Translations under genes and position numbers: made by a program | Notes under the pieces: model-generated | Seen by the model: the letters and a program-made list of their open reading frames with translations, nothing else | Databases searched by the model: none | Told to the model about the DNA's origin: nothing | Shown here: piece by piece, positions 36,241 through 47,099 of the stretch | Position numbering within the stretch: position 1 is the stretch's first letter | How the letters are laid out: each line of letters starts with the position of its first letter | Assembly: GCF_910594005.1 (NCBI RefSeq) | Contig: NC_057848.1 | Span: 139,634,155 to 139,698,154, forward strand | DNA: 64,000 nt | Origin: Cervus elaphus | Lineage: Eukaryota; Chordata; Mammalia; Artiodactyla; Cervidae | Direction: 5' to 3'

Positions 36241-37160
36241 CATGACCCCTCAGTAAACAGAAAAGTATCTCACTAACTGTTCGCCTAGGTACACAAAAAA
36301 ACCTAAAGCATCTTCTGAAGAATACTAGTAAATGATTAGAGGAAAGCTTTGCAACCTGTCTATTCCTCTAGGTGCTCTAAAATCTACTTGATAATTAAAT
36401 CAACTGAGCCAAAAGCCCTGTACCTAAAATCTACTATGTCCTCTTCCAACCACAGTAAGGCTGTGATTATTGCGTTGTGATGTCATTTACCAACAATGTC
36501 AGATGAAACAGAAATATTTTAAAGAACTCATCTTGATGTTTAGGTAAGGACGTTCCAGTCTTTTTAACAAAAATATAGAGAGAAATGGCTTTTGGATGTT
36601 AGCATCAGGAAGAACAGTTGACTCTTTTAAGCAATTAAATGTTTTTTATTGCATAGAGCATGACTGTGCCACTTTTCATTTTTCCTTTATACACTAGCTT
36701 CTAGAAAGACATTTTGCCTTATCCAGAGCAAGTGATGTAACCATACTATATCACATCCCTGACTGCAGGAGATGTTTCTAATCTTGTTTCCTAAAAGAAT
36801 TACTTGTAATTCATGTTTTCTTGTGTTTTATATCTTTGTGATACCTTTCAAAGGTTTTGTAAGAGATGAGGCATAAATAAATCGATATAGGAGCCAACCA
36901 GCACCATAGGTTTATTATTTGAAAACTTCTGACTGCTGACTGCAGAAGTATCCTGCCCGTGGCACGTGAAACCAACAGGAGCGGACTACAGCTCTCAACT
37001 TCTTTTGGACTCTTTTTTCTGTCTCACTCAGTGTAGGAACAAAAGACTCCAAACAAGGACATGTATAAACTAAAGCAAAAGAAACACAGCGAGCCCTTGA
37101 AAGAACTTTCAGTTTGGCATTATGGAAGGCAACATACAGAAAAGATTATGTTTCAGGGGT
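36241..37160. other. Unassigned stretch
   Basis: About 0.9 kb with no recognised repeat. No coding signal. Confidence 0.4.
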
Positions 37161-37173
37161 CCATACATGTCTT

Positions 37174-37443
37174 GCTGCTGCTGTCAAGTCACTTCAGTCG
37201 TGTCCGACTCTGTGTGACCCCATAGACGGCAGCCCACCAGGCTCCCCTGTCCCTGGGATTCTCCAGGCAAGAACACTGGAGTGGGTTGCCATTTCCTTCT
37301 CCAATGCATGAAAGTGAAAAGTCAAAGTGAAGTCGCTCAGTCATGTCTGACTCTTGATGTCCCCATGGACTGCAGCCTACCAGGCTCCTCTGTCCACGGG
37401 AGTTTCCAGGCAAGAGTACTGGAGTGGGGTGCCATTGCCTTCT
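37174..37443 (-). mobile_element. BOV-A2 SINE, complete dimer, antisense
   Basis: Two Bov-A monomers are joined by the linker (gcatgaaagtgaaaagtcaaagtgaagtcgc), with the CTG/CAG tail at the left and the ggagaaggcaatgg-type start at the right on the minus strand. An exact 13-base target-site duplication, ccatacatgtctt, is at 37161-37173 and 37444-37456. There is no tRNA-like head, which separates BOV-A2 from Bov-tA. Confidence 0.96.
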
Positions 37444-37456
37444 CCATACATGTCTT

Positions 37457-38526
37457 AATGCCTACCAACTACTAAACGTGAATGGGAGGGGGTGGCTGGA
37501 TGGAGACTCAAGAATGTACCAAGACACAACCAAATACTTATTTCCCTGATTATCTATTTGAAGAATTTCACTTTCAAGCTAGAAGTAGCACTGAAGCATG
37601 ACAGAATGCTTTCAAAGCTTCTTGTTCTCAGATGATCATGAAGTGTAATCATTTATGTGCATAAACCTCATTTCATCATAAGCTACTCAAATATGTTCTT
37701 AGTGAGGAGTATGTGTGTGTGTGCATGCATGAAGCTATAAGGGTGTGCATACTTAACAGGCTCCAAAACAGACTGGGTAGACAGCACAGAACTTTGTTTA
37801 TAATAGCCATATAATAATTATTGATAATATAGCTAACCATGAGTGCTCAAAATACATTATTTTTTTCCATTTATTTTTATTAGTTGGAGGCTAATTATTT
37901 TACAATAAAAATACATTATTTATTTATGATAATCTCTGATGTGATTACCATAAATAATCTCAGCAATTATCAAATGCCAGGAAGTTACACATTGAGTCAT
38001 CTGTGTAACTAGTGGGCATTAGGCTATGCTGTCAAACCTATTTTCTTACATTTTAATTGCTAGTCTGATTTTAACGGATATAATGTACAGGATGCCAATG
38101 CCAATCAGAGCACAAGCTATTACTCTTAAGCTAGCTAATACTGCCATCACAACTACATACTTTATGTTTCTCTGTAATTGCCTTCCTGGGTTTTTAATTG
38201 TATCCCCATTTATGAAGTCAGCAGGATAGAGAAAAATACTATAATTTGTTCCGTAAAAATGAGTGACAGTTATTTGTCATATTTTGTGCTTAATTATGGC
38301 ATGTCAATCATGCTGATTCACAGTGACATAGGCCCTTAGGGCCCAAAGAAATAACCTGGCACTGGAAAAGTCATGATTTGAACATCAATTAAAAGTATAA
38401 CAAAGCATTCACTATTAGTTCTGTGCAACTTCAGAATTCCAATAACATTGCTAACTAAAGTTCTGTCATTGTATCTGTTGAAGTATTTTTGAAATTTGCA
38501 TGATACACAAGATAAAAAAGTGAAAA
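37457..38526. other. Mostly unassigned; tiny L1 insertion inside
   Basis: Holds a short GT run at 37709-37722 and the L1 3' fragment at 37863-37907. No gene seen. Confidence 0.4.
37863..37907 (-). mobile_element. Very short ruminant L1 3' end insertion
   Basis: Only about 45 bases of the ruminant L1 3' end are present (on the plus strand attagttggaggctaattatt). It is flanked by a 14-base target-site duplication, aaaatacattattt, at 37849-37862 and 37908-37921. Extreme 5' truncation. Confidence 0.8.
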
Positions 38527-38684
38527 TCAAACTTCCTTAAATTTAAAAGCTTTTGTCCCTCTAAAGACATTATTAAGAAAATGAAAAAAAGCCACAAAAT
38601 GCGACAAAGTTCTTATAAGTCAGGTATTGGCTAAAGTTTTCATATCTAAAACATATATGTTGGTGTGTTTGTATGTATATAATC

Positions 38685-38933
38685 ATGTGTGTGTGTGTCT
38701 GTGTGTGTGAGCTCAGTTGCTCAGTCATGTCCAACTCTTTGGGACCCCATGAGCCAAGCCCACCAAGTTCCTCTGTTCATGGAATTTTCCAGACAAGAAT
38801 ACCGGAGTGGATTGCCATTTCCTCCTCCATTTCCTTCCTTCCTTACCCAGGGATCGAACTTGAGTCTCCTGCATTGGCAGGCAGATTCTGTGCCACTGTC
38901 CCACCTGGGAAGCCCCTATATATAGCCTTATAA
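38685..38933 (-). mobile_element. Bov-tA SINE with GT tail, antisense
   Basis: The antisense body (gctcagttgctcagtcatgtcc ... caagaataccggagtgg) and head (gggatcgaacttgagtctcctgcattggcaggcagattc ... gggaagcccc) are complete, with a TTCC-rich local expansion between them. The SINE tail became a GT microsatellite at 38685-38710. An exact 13-base target-site duplication, tatgtatataatc, lies at 38672-38684 and 38934-38946. Confidence 0.94.
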
Positions 38934-39290
38934 TATGTATATAATCTTACAACTCAACAACAAAAAGACAAACAACCCAACTAAAAAATGTTCTAACAGT
39001 TTACATACTTAAAAGTTAAACAGGCATTTCTATATGACCCAACATAAAATAACTAAAAACACTCAGATAATATGTGTCATTGTTCATTATACCATCATTC
39101 ATAACAGGCAAAGGTAGAAAAACCTTAAGTGCTCATCCACAGATAAAAGGATAAACAAATGTGATATACACACACAATGAAATATTATTTAGCTCTAATA
39201 ATAAAAAATGAAGTTCTGATACATGCTATAATGTGGAAAAATATTGAAAATATTATGCTAAGTGATATAAGTAAGCCAAGATATAAATTA

Positions 39291-39368
39291 TTGGGTTGGC
39301 CAAAAAGTTTGGTTGGGTTTTTTGTAAGACGTTACAGAAAAACTCAAAGGAACTTTTGGCCAGCCCAA
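39291..39368. mobile_element. 78-bp palindromic mariner MITE, miR-2284/2285-like hairpin
   Basis: The ends ttgggttggccaaaaagttt and aacttttggccagcccaa are inverted repeats that extend over almost the whole element, so an RNA copy would fold into one long hairpin with a few mismatches and a loop near the gtaagacg centre. A TA duplication at 39289-39290 and 39369-39370 shows mariner-type insertion into the L1. It has no coding capacity. From established knowledge, the bovine miR-2284 and miR-2285 families have hairpins of this type; whether this copy is transcribed or processed cannot be seen. Confidence 0.9.
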
Positions 39369-39620
39369 TATTATATGATTCGTTATATGAAATACCTGAA
39401 AAAGAAAAAAAAGCATACAATGAGAATGTAGATTAGAGGTTACCAGGAGCTGAATGGAAGGGGGAATCAGAATTATTGATTAGTGGTTACATAATTTATG
39501 TTTGAGGTGAAAACAGTGATAGGTATGTAACACTAATTAATTAATCCAATTAATGCCACTGAATTTTACATTAAAAAGTGGATAAACAGCAAATTTTATG
39601 TTATATTTCTTTGTGACAGT

Positions 39621-40258
39621 AAAAATAAAATGTATAAAATAGTATTCACATTTCAGTTGAACAGTTCACAACCCCTTTCCAACCAAAACGACTTTATCTT
39701 GATTTTTCCTGGTGTTCTGAAAGAGGCTGGCTTTCAAAGAGAGCTGTTTACTGAGTAATACTCATTCACCTATTCTTATTCAGATTTGAAATCATTCAAT
39801 ATAATTTCCATCAAGAGTAAGGGAGTTATGTTCCTTACTGAGTTTCTGTAATTCCAGCTAACATACTTCAACTTTTCATTTACCTGCATGGCCTTTTTAT
39901 GGGGAAACAGGTAAGGGATATCTACTTGAGCTTTTAAAATAATGCTCCTATTTCTTCCTTCAAGTATCCCCAGGGTTCCTGGGTTCTAAGAATCCAGGGT
40001 CAGAAGCCATTGGTAGAGGTACAAGGAGCAATTGACCAGGCATCAAAAAAATGTTCAAATTCAACTCTGTGAGAAACTACATGGGTCTAACACATCTATT
40101 AAATATAATATTGATTTTGACTTACAACCTAAGATACAAGCATATTCTGTATTAAACAAAGTGATTAAAAAATGCTAAAATAAAGAAATATGTCAAGGTG
40201 CACCAGCCAAAAGGAAACAATAAGCAATAAAAATTTAATACCTGATATCAAATAAAGT
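39621..40258. other. Unassigned stretch
   Basis: No recognised gene or repeat. Confidence 0.4.
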
Positions 40259-40471
40259 GAGCTTCCCTGGTGGCTCAGTGGTAAAGAACCCGCCTGCCAA
40301 TGTTAGAGATCCGGGTTCAATCCCTGGGTTGGGAAGATCCCCTGGAGAAGGGCATGGCAAACCACTCCAGTACTCTTGCCTGGAGAATTCCATGGACAGA
40401 GCAACCCGGCGGGCTACAGTCCATGGGGTCGGAAAAGACTAGGACATGACTTAGTGACTAAGCCACCAACT
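40259..40471 (+). mobile_element. Bov-tA SINE
   Basis: Complete head (agcttccctggtggctcagtgg), linker and body. A 14-base target-site duplication with one mismatch, atatcaaataaagt, lies at 40245-40258 and 40472-40485. Confidence 0.96.
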
Positions 40472-40669
40472 ATATCAAGTAAAGTATAATATGAACCAAA
40501 AGCATTTTTCATGGGAAAGCAGGACACTTGGAAATGCTAAGGTCCCAACCAAATTATATATGTAATAGTTATGAATAATCAGGCACGAAAAACACAACCA
40601 CCACAGGAGATACAAGGAGAAAATGAAAGATAAAAACACACTAAGATTATGATACTTTAAAACTTCAAT

Positions 40670-40886
40670 GGACTTCCCTGGTGGCTCAGAAGGTAAAGCG
40701 TCTGCCTGCAATACAGGAGACCCGGGTTCAATCCCTGGGTTGGGAAGATCTCCTGGAGAAAGAAATGGCGACCCACTCTAGTATTCTTGCCTGGAAAATC
40801 CCATGGATGGAGGAGCCTGGTAGACTATAGTCCGTGGGGTCGCCAAGAGTTGGACATGACTGAGCGACTTCACTTTCACTTTTAAC
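40670..40886 (+). mobile_element. Bov-tA SINE
   Basis: Complete element from gacttccctggtggctcag to the tail tgagcgacttcactttcactttta. An 8-base duplication, acttcaat, flanks it (40662-40669 and 40887-40894). Confidence 0.96.
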
Positions 40887-40907
40887 ACTTCAATAAGGCA
40901 CTAGTAG

Positions 40908-41103
40908 TGCTGCGCTCAGTCGCTTCAGTCATGTCTGACTCTTCACAACCCTATGGCTGGCAGCCCACCAGGCTCTGTCCATGGGATTCTCCAGACAAGA
41001 ATACTGGAATGGGTTGCCATGCCCTCCTCCAGGAGATCTGGACAGAGAAGCCTGGCGGACTACAGTTCATGAGGTCCCAAAGAGTGGGACAGGACTGAAG
41101 GCT
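40908..41103. mobile_element. Inverted pair of Bov-tA/Bov-A pieces
   Basis: An antisense body (40911 to about 41037) is followed directly by a sense-oriented copy of the same 3' part (41040-41100). The arms 40923-40980 and 41040-41100 are imperfectly complementary, giving a foldback with a loop of about 59 bases. A 7-base direct repeat, ctagtag, flanks the whole unit (40901-40907 and 41104-41110), which fits insertion as one unit. Confidence 0.85.
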
Positions 41104-41110
41104 CTAGTAG

Positions 41111-42549
41111 ATGAAACACCAAATCAATAAAGTAGATCATATGGATACACAGCAAAATTTATACTTTATAAGAAAATAAAACTCCAGCCACATGGTATAT
41201 TCATTTGCAGCATTTGATGGTTTTTAAAACTATTCTGATGTCATTACATAGGCCATATTTTCATATTAAGCTTCAAAATAGAGGAATTGCATCCTACTAA
41301 ATTGAATGTTCTAAATATGGTTGTCTTGGTATATAGGCTTCAGTACCTCGATGTGGGCTATAGAGATATTACATAAATGAGCCAAAGATGGCTTACGTAC
41401 CTTGGTTCTACATTGTTTATTTCCTTACAGTAGGCAAAGATCATTAGCTCAAAAGCCTATCAGTACCAAACTTAATTTTTATACATTATTATTTTAAAAA
41501 TAGCACAGATAAAGCAGATTGTCACCATTTAGAGTTTTCCAGTTTTGCATACCTCCACAAAACTACACCCAACATCTTCTCTATCTGGACAAGAGAAGAT
41601 CTGTAGCTCTGAAAGACCCCTCTGCTGCCCTTCAGAGTTCTCTGACTGCAAGACTCCCCACCTTGCTGCTGGGCAATCAACATCATCTACACACATAAAC
41701 CTGATTTCCCATCTACCCCATGCCCTTTTCTCCTTCTGGGGAAGCCCTTGCACTCAGCCTCCGGAAGGTCTCCTGCAAGAAGGAACATCCCCTGGAATGC
41801 AACCTATCAAAGTGCTGCCTGAATACAGCTCCTTATATGCTACTGCCACCAAGTGATCAGATCCTTTTCCTTGATCTGCCTCGAAATCCCTCCAACTCAC
41901 TACCCTTGTGTAAAAAGGGAAGTTACAAAATATAGATTGTTCTTGACCTGGTGTGATGTAATGAGTTCTAAAAGATCATGGCTTAGGCCAATGCTACCCA
42001 AACTGTATTTCCTATACCTGTGGCAGAGGCTATTATGTACTACCCAGATAACTCCTCAAAATTGAAACCCAGCTCATGGAAGTACTGCCCCTTGAGAGAG
42101 AGCTTGCAGTTGTTAGAGCTTTTAGAGAATTGCCTTGGATTGAAGACAGCAGCCTTGTGCAAGGTTAGGACATTTTTCTGCAAGGCAGACTGTATCCAAT
42201 GACTGGTTGATGCAAGGATATAAAATCTTGATTTCAATACATCAATTTAGGACTACTTTGAAGAGTTTCTGGGTTCAGAGCTTCTTCACATGAGGTCAGC
42301 TAAGAGTTTTTTTGTGTGTGATTGAATCACGGCCCACCCTATGCTTAATCCTGTTTCATTCTCTTCCCGTACTGCTTCTGAAAGCACTTCTTAATACACT
42401 TTCTGGAAACTAATCTCCTTTTCAGTGTATGCTCCCTGACACTGAAGAGTGTTAATTAAGATAATTCTGAGTGATATACAAATATTTTCAATTTTTATTT
42501 TATTAGTTATCCATTTTAACTGTTATATTTTATTTATAACAGTATTGTT
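41111..42549. other. Unassigned stretch, part GC-richer, possible LTR remnant
   Basis: From about 41540 the sequence becomes GC-richer and contains a 103-codon plus-strand frame (41545-41856) without a recognisable domain. Around 42340-42440 (gttctttcccgtactgc-like, aatacactttctggaaactaatctcc, ttttcagtgtatgctcc) it resembles the end of an old LTR. Neither point is firm enough for a gene call. Confidence 0.3.
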
Positions 42550-42775
42550 TATTGGGTAAGAGCCCAGGTCCTGAAGCCAGACTGCCTGCATTTAAATGCA
42601 GCTTCACTACTAAATATCTGATTTCTTTAGACAGACTGCTTAAACTTACGAGCCTCAATTTAATTATATTTAAAATAAAAATGATAATACCTAACACAGT
42701 TCTATGAGGATGAAATCAGTATTTTTAAGGTCCTTAGAAGAATATCTAACATACAAGCTCAATATAAATGTTTTT
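42550..42775 (-). repeat. MIR SINE, antisense
   Basis: Antisense MIR landmarks in order: gtaagagcccaggtcctgaagccagactgcctgcatttaaatgcagcttcactac, actgcttaaacttacgagcctcaattt, aaaatgataatacctaacacagttctatgaggatgaaatc, and cttagaagaatatctaacatac. Nearly full length. Confidence 0.78.
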
Positions 42776-42989
42776 AAATTAAAAAAAAAAGTTAACCAGT
42801 AATATATGTATAAAATTATCAGGTAAAATGGAGTAACATTTTCTAACTCAGATATTTATTTAATGGACATGAATAATATTCAATTAAGGAACACTGTAGC
42901 TGGGATACATTTCAAGGGCATTGTTTATATTAGAAATGTGATTCCTATAATCACAATTGGTGTTAAATGTGAAAGCTAAGTTTTAATTT

Positions 42990-43115
42990 TTTAATTGTTC
43001 ATTCATTTAGTCATCAGGCCTCTATTGATGAGCACTGTGTGTGGAATACTGTAGGTATGTCAATAATAAGATCATGTCCAGTGTCTCCTCAGTTAGTGCT
43101 ACAAATGTGCTGCAA
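42990..43115 (-). repeat. Possible L2 or MIR-related fragment
   Basis: The motif gttcattcatttagtcatcaggcctctattgatgagcactgtg resembles the antisense L2 3' tail (ttcattcattcaacaaa type). Short and diverged. Confidence 0.4.
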
Positions 43116-43827
43116 AAGAACCTTTTAAAAATATCATAAAACTCTGTGATTTAGAATGGCAAGACTTTAACCCACATGTGTGGGTAAGCTGGGGTTTATA
43201 TGATAGAGGTTTGACTTTTTGTGTCATATCTAAGAATTCACACAAAGAAAAAAATTCTACTGTCACCAGTCCTGTGAGCAAGTTAATTTAATCTTATAGA
43301 ATGGATTAGTTTCACATTTTTGTAGTTATCTCATACAAGGGAAATAAAGAATACATTTTATTTTTAAAACATGCATTCTCAAGATTTCCCTCCTTTGACT
43401 GGGCACAAGCACTCATGATTTTTGTTCCTATGTATTCTTCCAGAATTATGGTATCTAAAATGGATGTCCCTTTCTGTAGCAACTGAGCAGGTACTGGGAC
43501 CCCTATCTCCTTGTTAGAAGTAGACACAGTCATCATTGAGTTATATTTATCTTTTCATTGCATGTAAATAACATGCTGATACTCACCACAAATTCTATCA
43601 CAAGGAAAACTGATATAAGGAAAAGGGCAAATGGTGAGACATTCGTTTTGTACCAAGCGCTAAATTCATGGGTACATTAGCAAACTTATATACATATAAT
43701 TTAGAACCATTAATAATTATATAATTAAATATACACATACTTTCTCTATATGTATATATGTATAATTTACATATATAACTTTACATGCATAATATATAGT
43801 ATATATTTGAATGTATTATAGCATATG
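43116..43827. other. Unassigned stretch with a TA/AT-rich low-complexity part
   Basis: Nothing recognised at 43116-43670. At 43690-43825 the sequence is nearly all A/T with short tatata and gtatata words. Confidence 0.45.
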
Positions 43828-44043
43828 TGTGTGCTCAGTTGCTCAGTTGTGTCTGACCCTTTAGTGACCCTATGCACTGTAGCCTGCCAGGCTCCTCTGT
43901 CTATGGAACTTTTCAGGCAAGAATACTGGAGCGGGTTACCATTTCCTCCTCCAGGGAATCTTCCTGACCCAGGAATCAAACCTGTGTCTCTTGCATCTCC
44001 TACATTGGTAGGCAGATTCTTGGCCACTGTGCCACCTGGGAAG
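43828..44043 (-). mobile_element. Bov-tA SINE, antisense
   Basis: The antisense body starts gctcagttgctcagttgtgtctgacc, and the head ends ccactgtgccacctgggaag. A small insertion lies in the head (tctcttgcatctcctacattgg). Complete. Confidence 0.93.
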
Positions 44044-44884
44044 ACTGCCACAGAAGCCCAATATCATATATATTGGGTCTCAAATGACACCTTACAGTCA
44101 TATCACATTTCCTGAGCTTTCTCCCTCGGACCATTTCACACCTTCTCCTCTGTCCCCATACAGCTAAAACCTCTTCCCACATCCCCAATCTCGAGTTGAG
44201 AGTTCAAAGTTAACTGAGAATATAGAGGTAATCAAATGAGAACATCTAAAAACCCTCACCAACTCAATTACCCAGACACATGCACCTGTGACTATATGGT
44301 GTATCTTTTTCCTTTTATGATGGAGGAACTGTCAGAACTTTTGTTTAGGTCATTCTCTCGACCTGTCCACTAGATACCATCCTTACTGGCTCCAGTGATT
44401 CTCCTTTTTAAACACTAGCTTTATTAATTTCTTCTCTTTTAAATCATTCTTATTTGCATATAAAATGCTATAACTTCTCCTATCTTAAAAAAAAGCCTCT
44501 TATATTCAAAGCCTCATATATTCTTATGTCTCCTTCAAGATACCTCCCCATTTCCTAATCCCTCATTTATTGCAAAGTTCCTCAAAAGAATTGAGGAGAC
44601 TACAAGAGTTGAGAACTCCAATTTTTCATCTTTCATTTCCTATTGAGCCTGGATCCTGTCGGGATTTATTGTTACATTTCACCAAACCAACCACTGTTAA
44701 GCTAACTATGATTTCCATGTTAGTAGATTCAATTATTAAATCATATTTCTCATCTTACTTCACAGATGTTCATCTCTTCTACACTGGAGCTATATTAGTG
44801 GAATAAAGGGGAAAAAATAACCCACGATGTTCTAGATTGATGCAGAAAACTTATTAGACTAAACTGAACACTCTTTCTTGATTA
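44044..44884. other. Unassigned stretch
   Basis: No recognised gene or repeat over about 0.8 kb. The sequence is pyrimidine-rich. Confidence 0.4.
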
Positions 44885-44973
44885 AAAAATAAAAAGAAAA
44901 TGTCCACAAGCAAGGAATAGAAGGGAATTTCCTCAAAATGATAAAGTACATTTATGAAAAGTGTACAGCTAAC

Positions 44974-45756
44974 CCCACAGAGACTGAGACAGAACTGTGT
45001 TTGAGTGTCTCCTGTGGAGGTACAGGTCAGCAGTGGACTGCTGCAGCAGCAGGGGATCTGGGTATGGCATAAGCCCTTTTGGAGGAGGTTGCCATTAACC
45101 CCACCATAGAGCCACCAGAACTACACAGGACTGGGGAAACAGACTCTTGGAGGGCACAAACAAAACCTTGTGCGCATCAGGACCCAGGAGAAAGGAGCAG
45201 TGACCCCACAAGAGACTGACACTGACTTGCCCGTGAGTGTCCAGGAGTCTCTAGCAGAGGCGTGGGTGGGCGGTGGCCTGCAGCAAGGTTGGGGGCACTG
45301 TGTGCTGCAGTGCATGCATGCGACCTTTTAAGGAGGTTGCCATTATCTTCAATACCTCCACCAAAGTTTAGCCTCAGGTCAAATGATAGGGAGGGAACAC
45401 AGCCGGCCCTTCAACAGAAAATTGGATTAAAGATCTAATGAGCATGGCCCTGCCCATCAGAACAAGACCCAGTTTCCCCCTGAGTCAGTCTCTCCCATCA
45501 GGAAGCTTCCATAAGCCTCTTATCCTTCTCCATCAGAGGGCAGATAGAATGAAAACCACAATCACAGAAAACTAACCAATCTGATCACATGGACCACAGC
45601 CTTGTCTAACTCAATGAAACTATAAGCCATGCTGTGTAGGGCCACCCACGATGGACAGGACATGGTGGAGTGTTCTGACAAAACGCGGTCCACTGGAGAA
45701 GGGAATGGCAAGCCATTTCAGTACTCTTGCCTTGAGAACCCCATGAACACTATGGA
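44974..45756 (+). mobile_element. BovB (RTE) 5' UTR fragment, 3' half missing
   Basis: BovB 5' landmarks run in order: ccacagagactgagac, ggaggaggttgccattaaccccaccatagagcc, acacaggactggggaaacag, gagggaacacagcc, ccgcccatcag-like, gcctcttatccttctccatcagagggcag, accacagccttgtctaactcaatgaaac and ccatgctgtgtagggccaccca. The upstream part contains two related units (44974-45204 and from 45205), each with a gagactga motif and a ttgccatta motif. It stops after gaaccccatgaaca, before ORF2. No poly-A or CTGAA tail and no target-site duplication of more than about one base are visible. Confidence 0.88.
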
Positions 45757-46750
45757 CATCATACTTAATGAACAATCATTAATGGTGGAAGCTTCTCCTT
45801 TAGGATCAAGAACAAGATGAGGACGTTCACCTTACCACTTCTATTCAATATTACACTGTAAGTCCTACACAGAGCAATTAGGAAAGAAAAAGTAATTAGA
45901 GGCATCCAAGTTGGAAAGGAAGCAGGAAAACTATTCTTATTCACAGATGATATAGCCATATGCATAGAAAATCCTGTAGAGTGTACATTAAAAAAAAACC
46001 TGTTAGAGCTAATAAGTGAATTCAGTGAAGTTGTAGGATATAAGACCAGTCTGTAGAAGCTCAGTTGCATTTCTATACAAAAGGAAGGTAACAAAATTCT
46101 TTTGACAACAGCATCCTCCAAAATATAGTACTTAGAAATAAATTTAGTCAAGGAGGTATAAGACTTATAAACAGAAGACTATAAAATATAGCTTAAAGAA
46201 ATTAAAGACCTAAGCAAATTGAAAGACATCCCCTGTTCACAGACTGAAAACTTAACATTATTCAGACAGCCATAGTTCCTAAAGTTATCTTCATATTCTT
46301 TGCAATTTCTATAAAATCTCAATTATTTTTTTCCCAGAAATGGAAAACTTGATCCTAAAATTCATATGGAATTCATAAGTGATCCTAAATATCCAAAATT
46401 ATTTGGAAAAGAAAAAATTTGGAGGACTCACACTCCTGGACTTTAAAACTTACTACAAAGCTACAATAACAAAAACGGCTTCATACTGTCATAAGAATAG
46501 ACCTATTGACCAACAGAATAGAATTAATAGTCCAGAAATAAATCCACACATAAGTTTATTTTTGACAATACTGCCAAGATCATTTGGTAAGGGAAAGAAT
46601 ACTTTTCAACAAATAGTACTGAAACAACTGGATAGCCACATGAAAAGAAATGAAGTTGGAACTACAGATCACACTATGTACAAGTATACACAAAAATTAA
46701 TTTACAATGGAACAAAGATCTAAATGCACTAACTCAAGTTGTGAATGTCT
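45757..46750 (+). pseudogene. L1 ORF2 reverse transcriptase remnant
   Basis: This piece encodes the reverse transcriptase palm region of L1 ORF2: the frame around 45945 gives LFLFTDDIA, the F/YxDD catalytic motif. Downstream, the 114-codon frame at 46379-46723 contains the thumb-side segments FGGLTLLDFKTYYKATITKTA and RPIDQQNRINSPEINPH. Frameshifts and stops separate the parts, so no active enzyme can be made. Confidence 0.85.
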
Positions 46751-46867
46751 TATGAGAAAATATATGGGTAAATCTTTAAGACCTTAGATTTGTCAATAGA
46801 TTTTTTAAAGATATCCAGCCTTCCTTTTCTCACATAAAATTGATAAGCTTTAATTCATGACTTAGTT

Positions 46868-47060
46868 TTATTCCGCAAAATTTTTACTGTGGTAAAAAAT
46901 ACAAAAGTTATCATCTTAACCATTTTTAAGTTCTTTAATGTTAAATATATTCACATTGTTATAAAACAGATCCCCAGAACTTTTTCATCTGGCAAATCTG
47001 AACTCTAAACCCAATTAAAAACAATTCCTCTTTTCACTCTCCCTCTGACCCCTGATAACG
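46868..47060 (-). repeat. L1M 3' region, antisense
   Basis: Antisense landmarks: actgtggtaaaaaatacaaaag, atcatcttaaccatttttaag, tcacattgttataaaacagatccccagaac and cttttcactctccctctgacccctgataacgaccattt. Confidence 0.7.
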
Positions 47061-47099
47061 ACCATTTGGAGATTTTTGCCTCTATTTTTGTTATTCATT

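Larger units (their letters stand above)
38527..39620 (+). repeat. Old L1 ORF2/3' UTR with two nested insertions
   Basis: L1 landmarks: aaaagcttttgtccctctaaagacattattaagaaaatg, acaactcaacaacaaaaagacaaacaaccc, tgttcattataccatcattcataacagg, catccacagataaaagg, tatgctaagtgatataagtaagcc, taccaggagctgaatgg and ccactgaattttacattaaaaagtgg. A SINE (38685-38933) and a mariner MITE (39291-39368) interrupt it. No frame remains. Confidence 0.82.
44885..46810 (+). repeat. Old L1 ORF2 portion, split by a BovB 5' fragment
   Basis: The left part (44885-44973) has caaggaatagaagggaatttcctc and ataaagtacatttatgaaaa, ending acagctaac. The right part resumes at catcatacttaatgaac, which directly follows in L1. No L1 bases seem lost at the junction. 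The element ends near 46810 in decayed sequence. Confidence 0.85.

Noticed and set aside
41545..41856. Protein-coding exon of 103 codons
   Set aside because: No domain, no clear start context, and three overlapping frames of similar length in the same GC-richer part. It may be LTR-derived.
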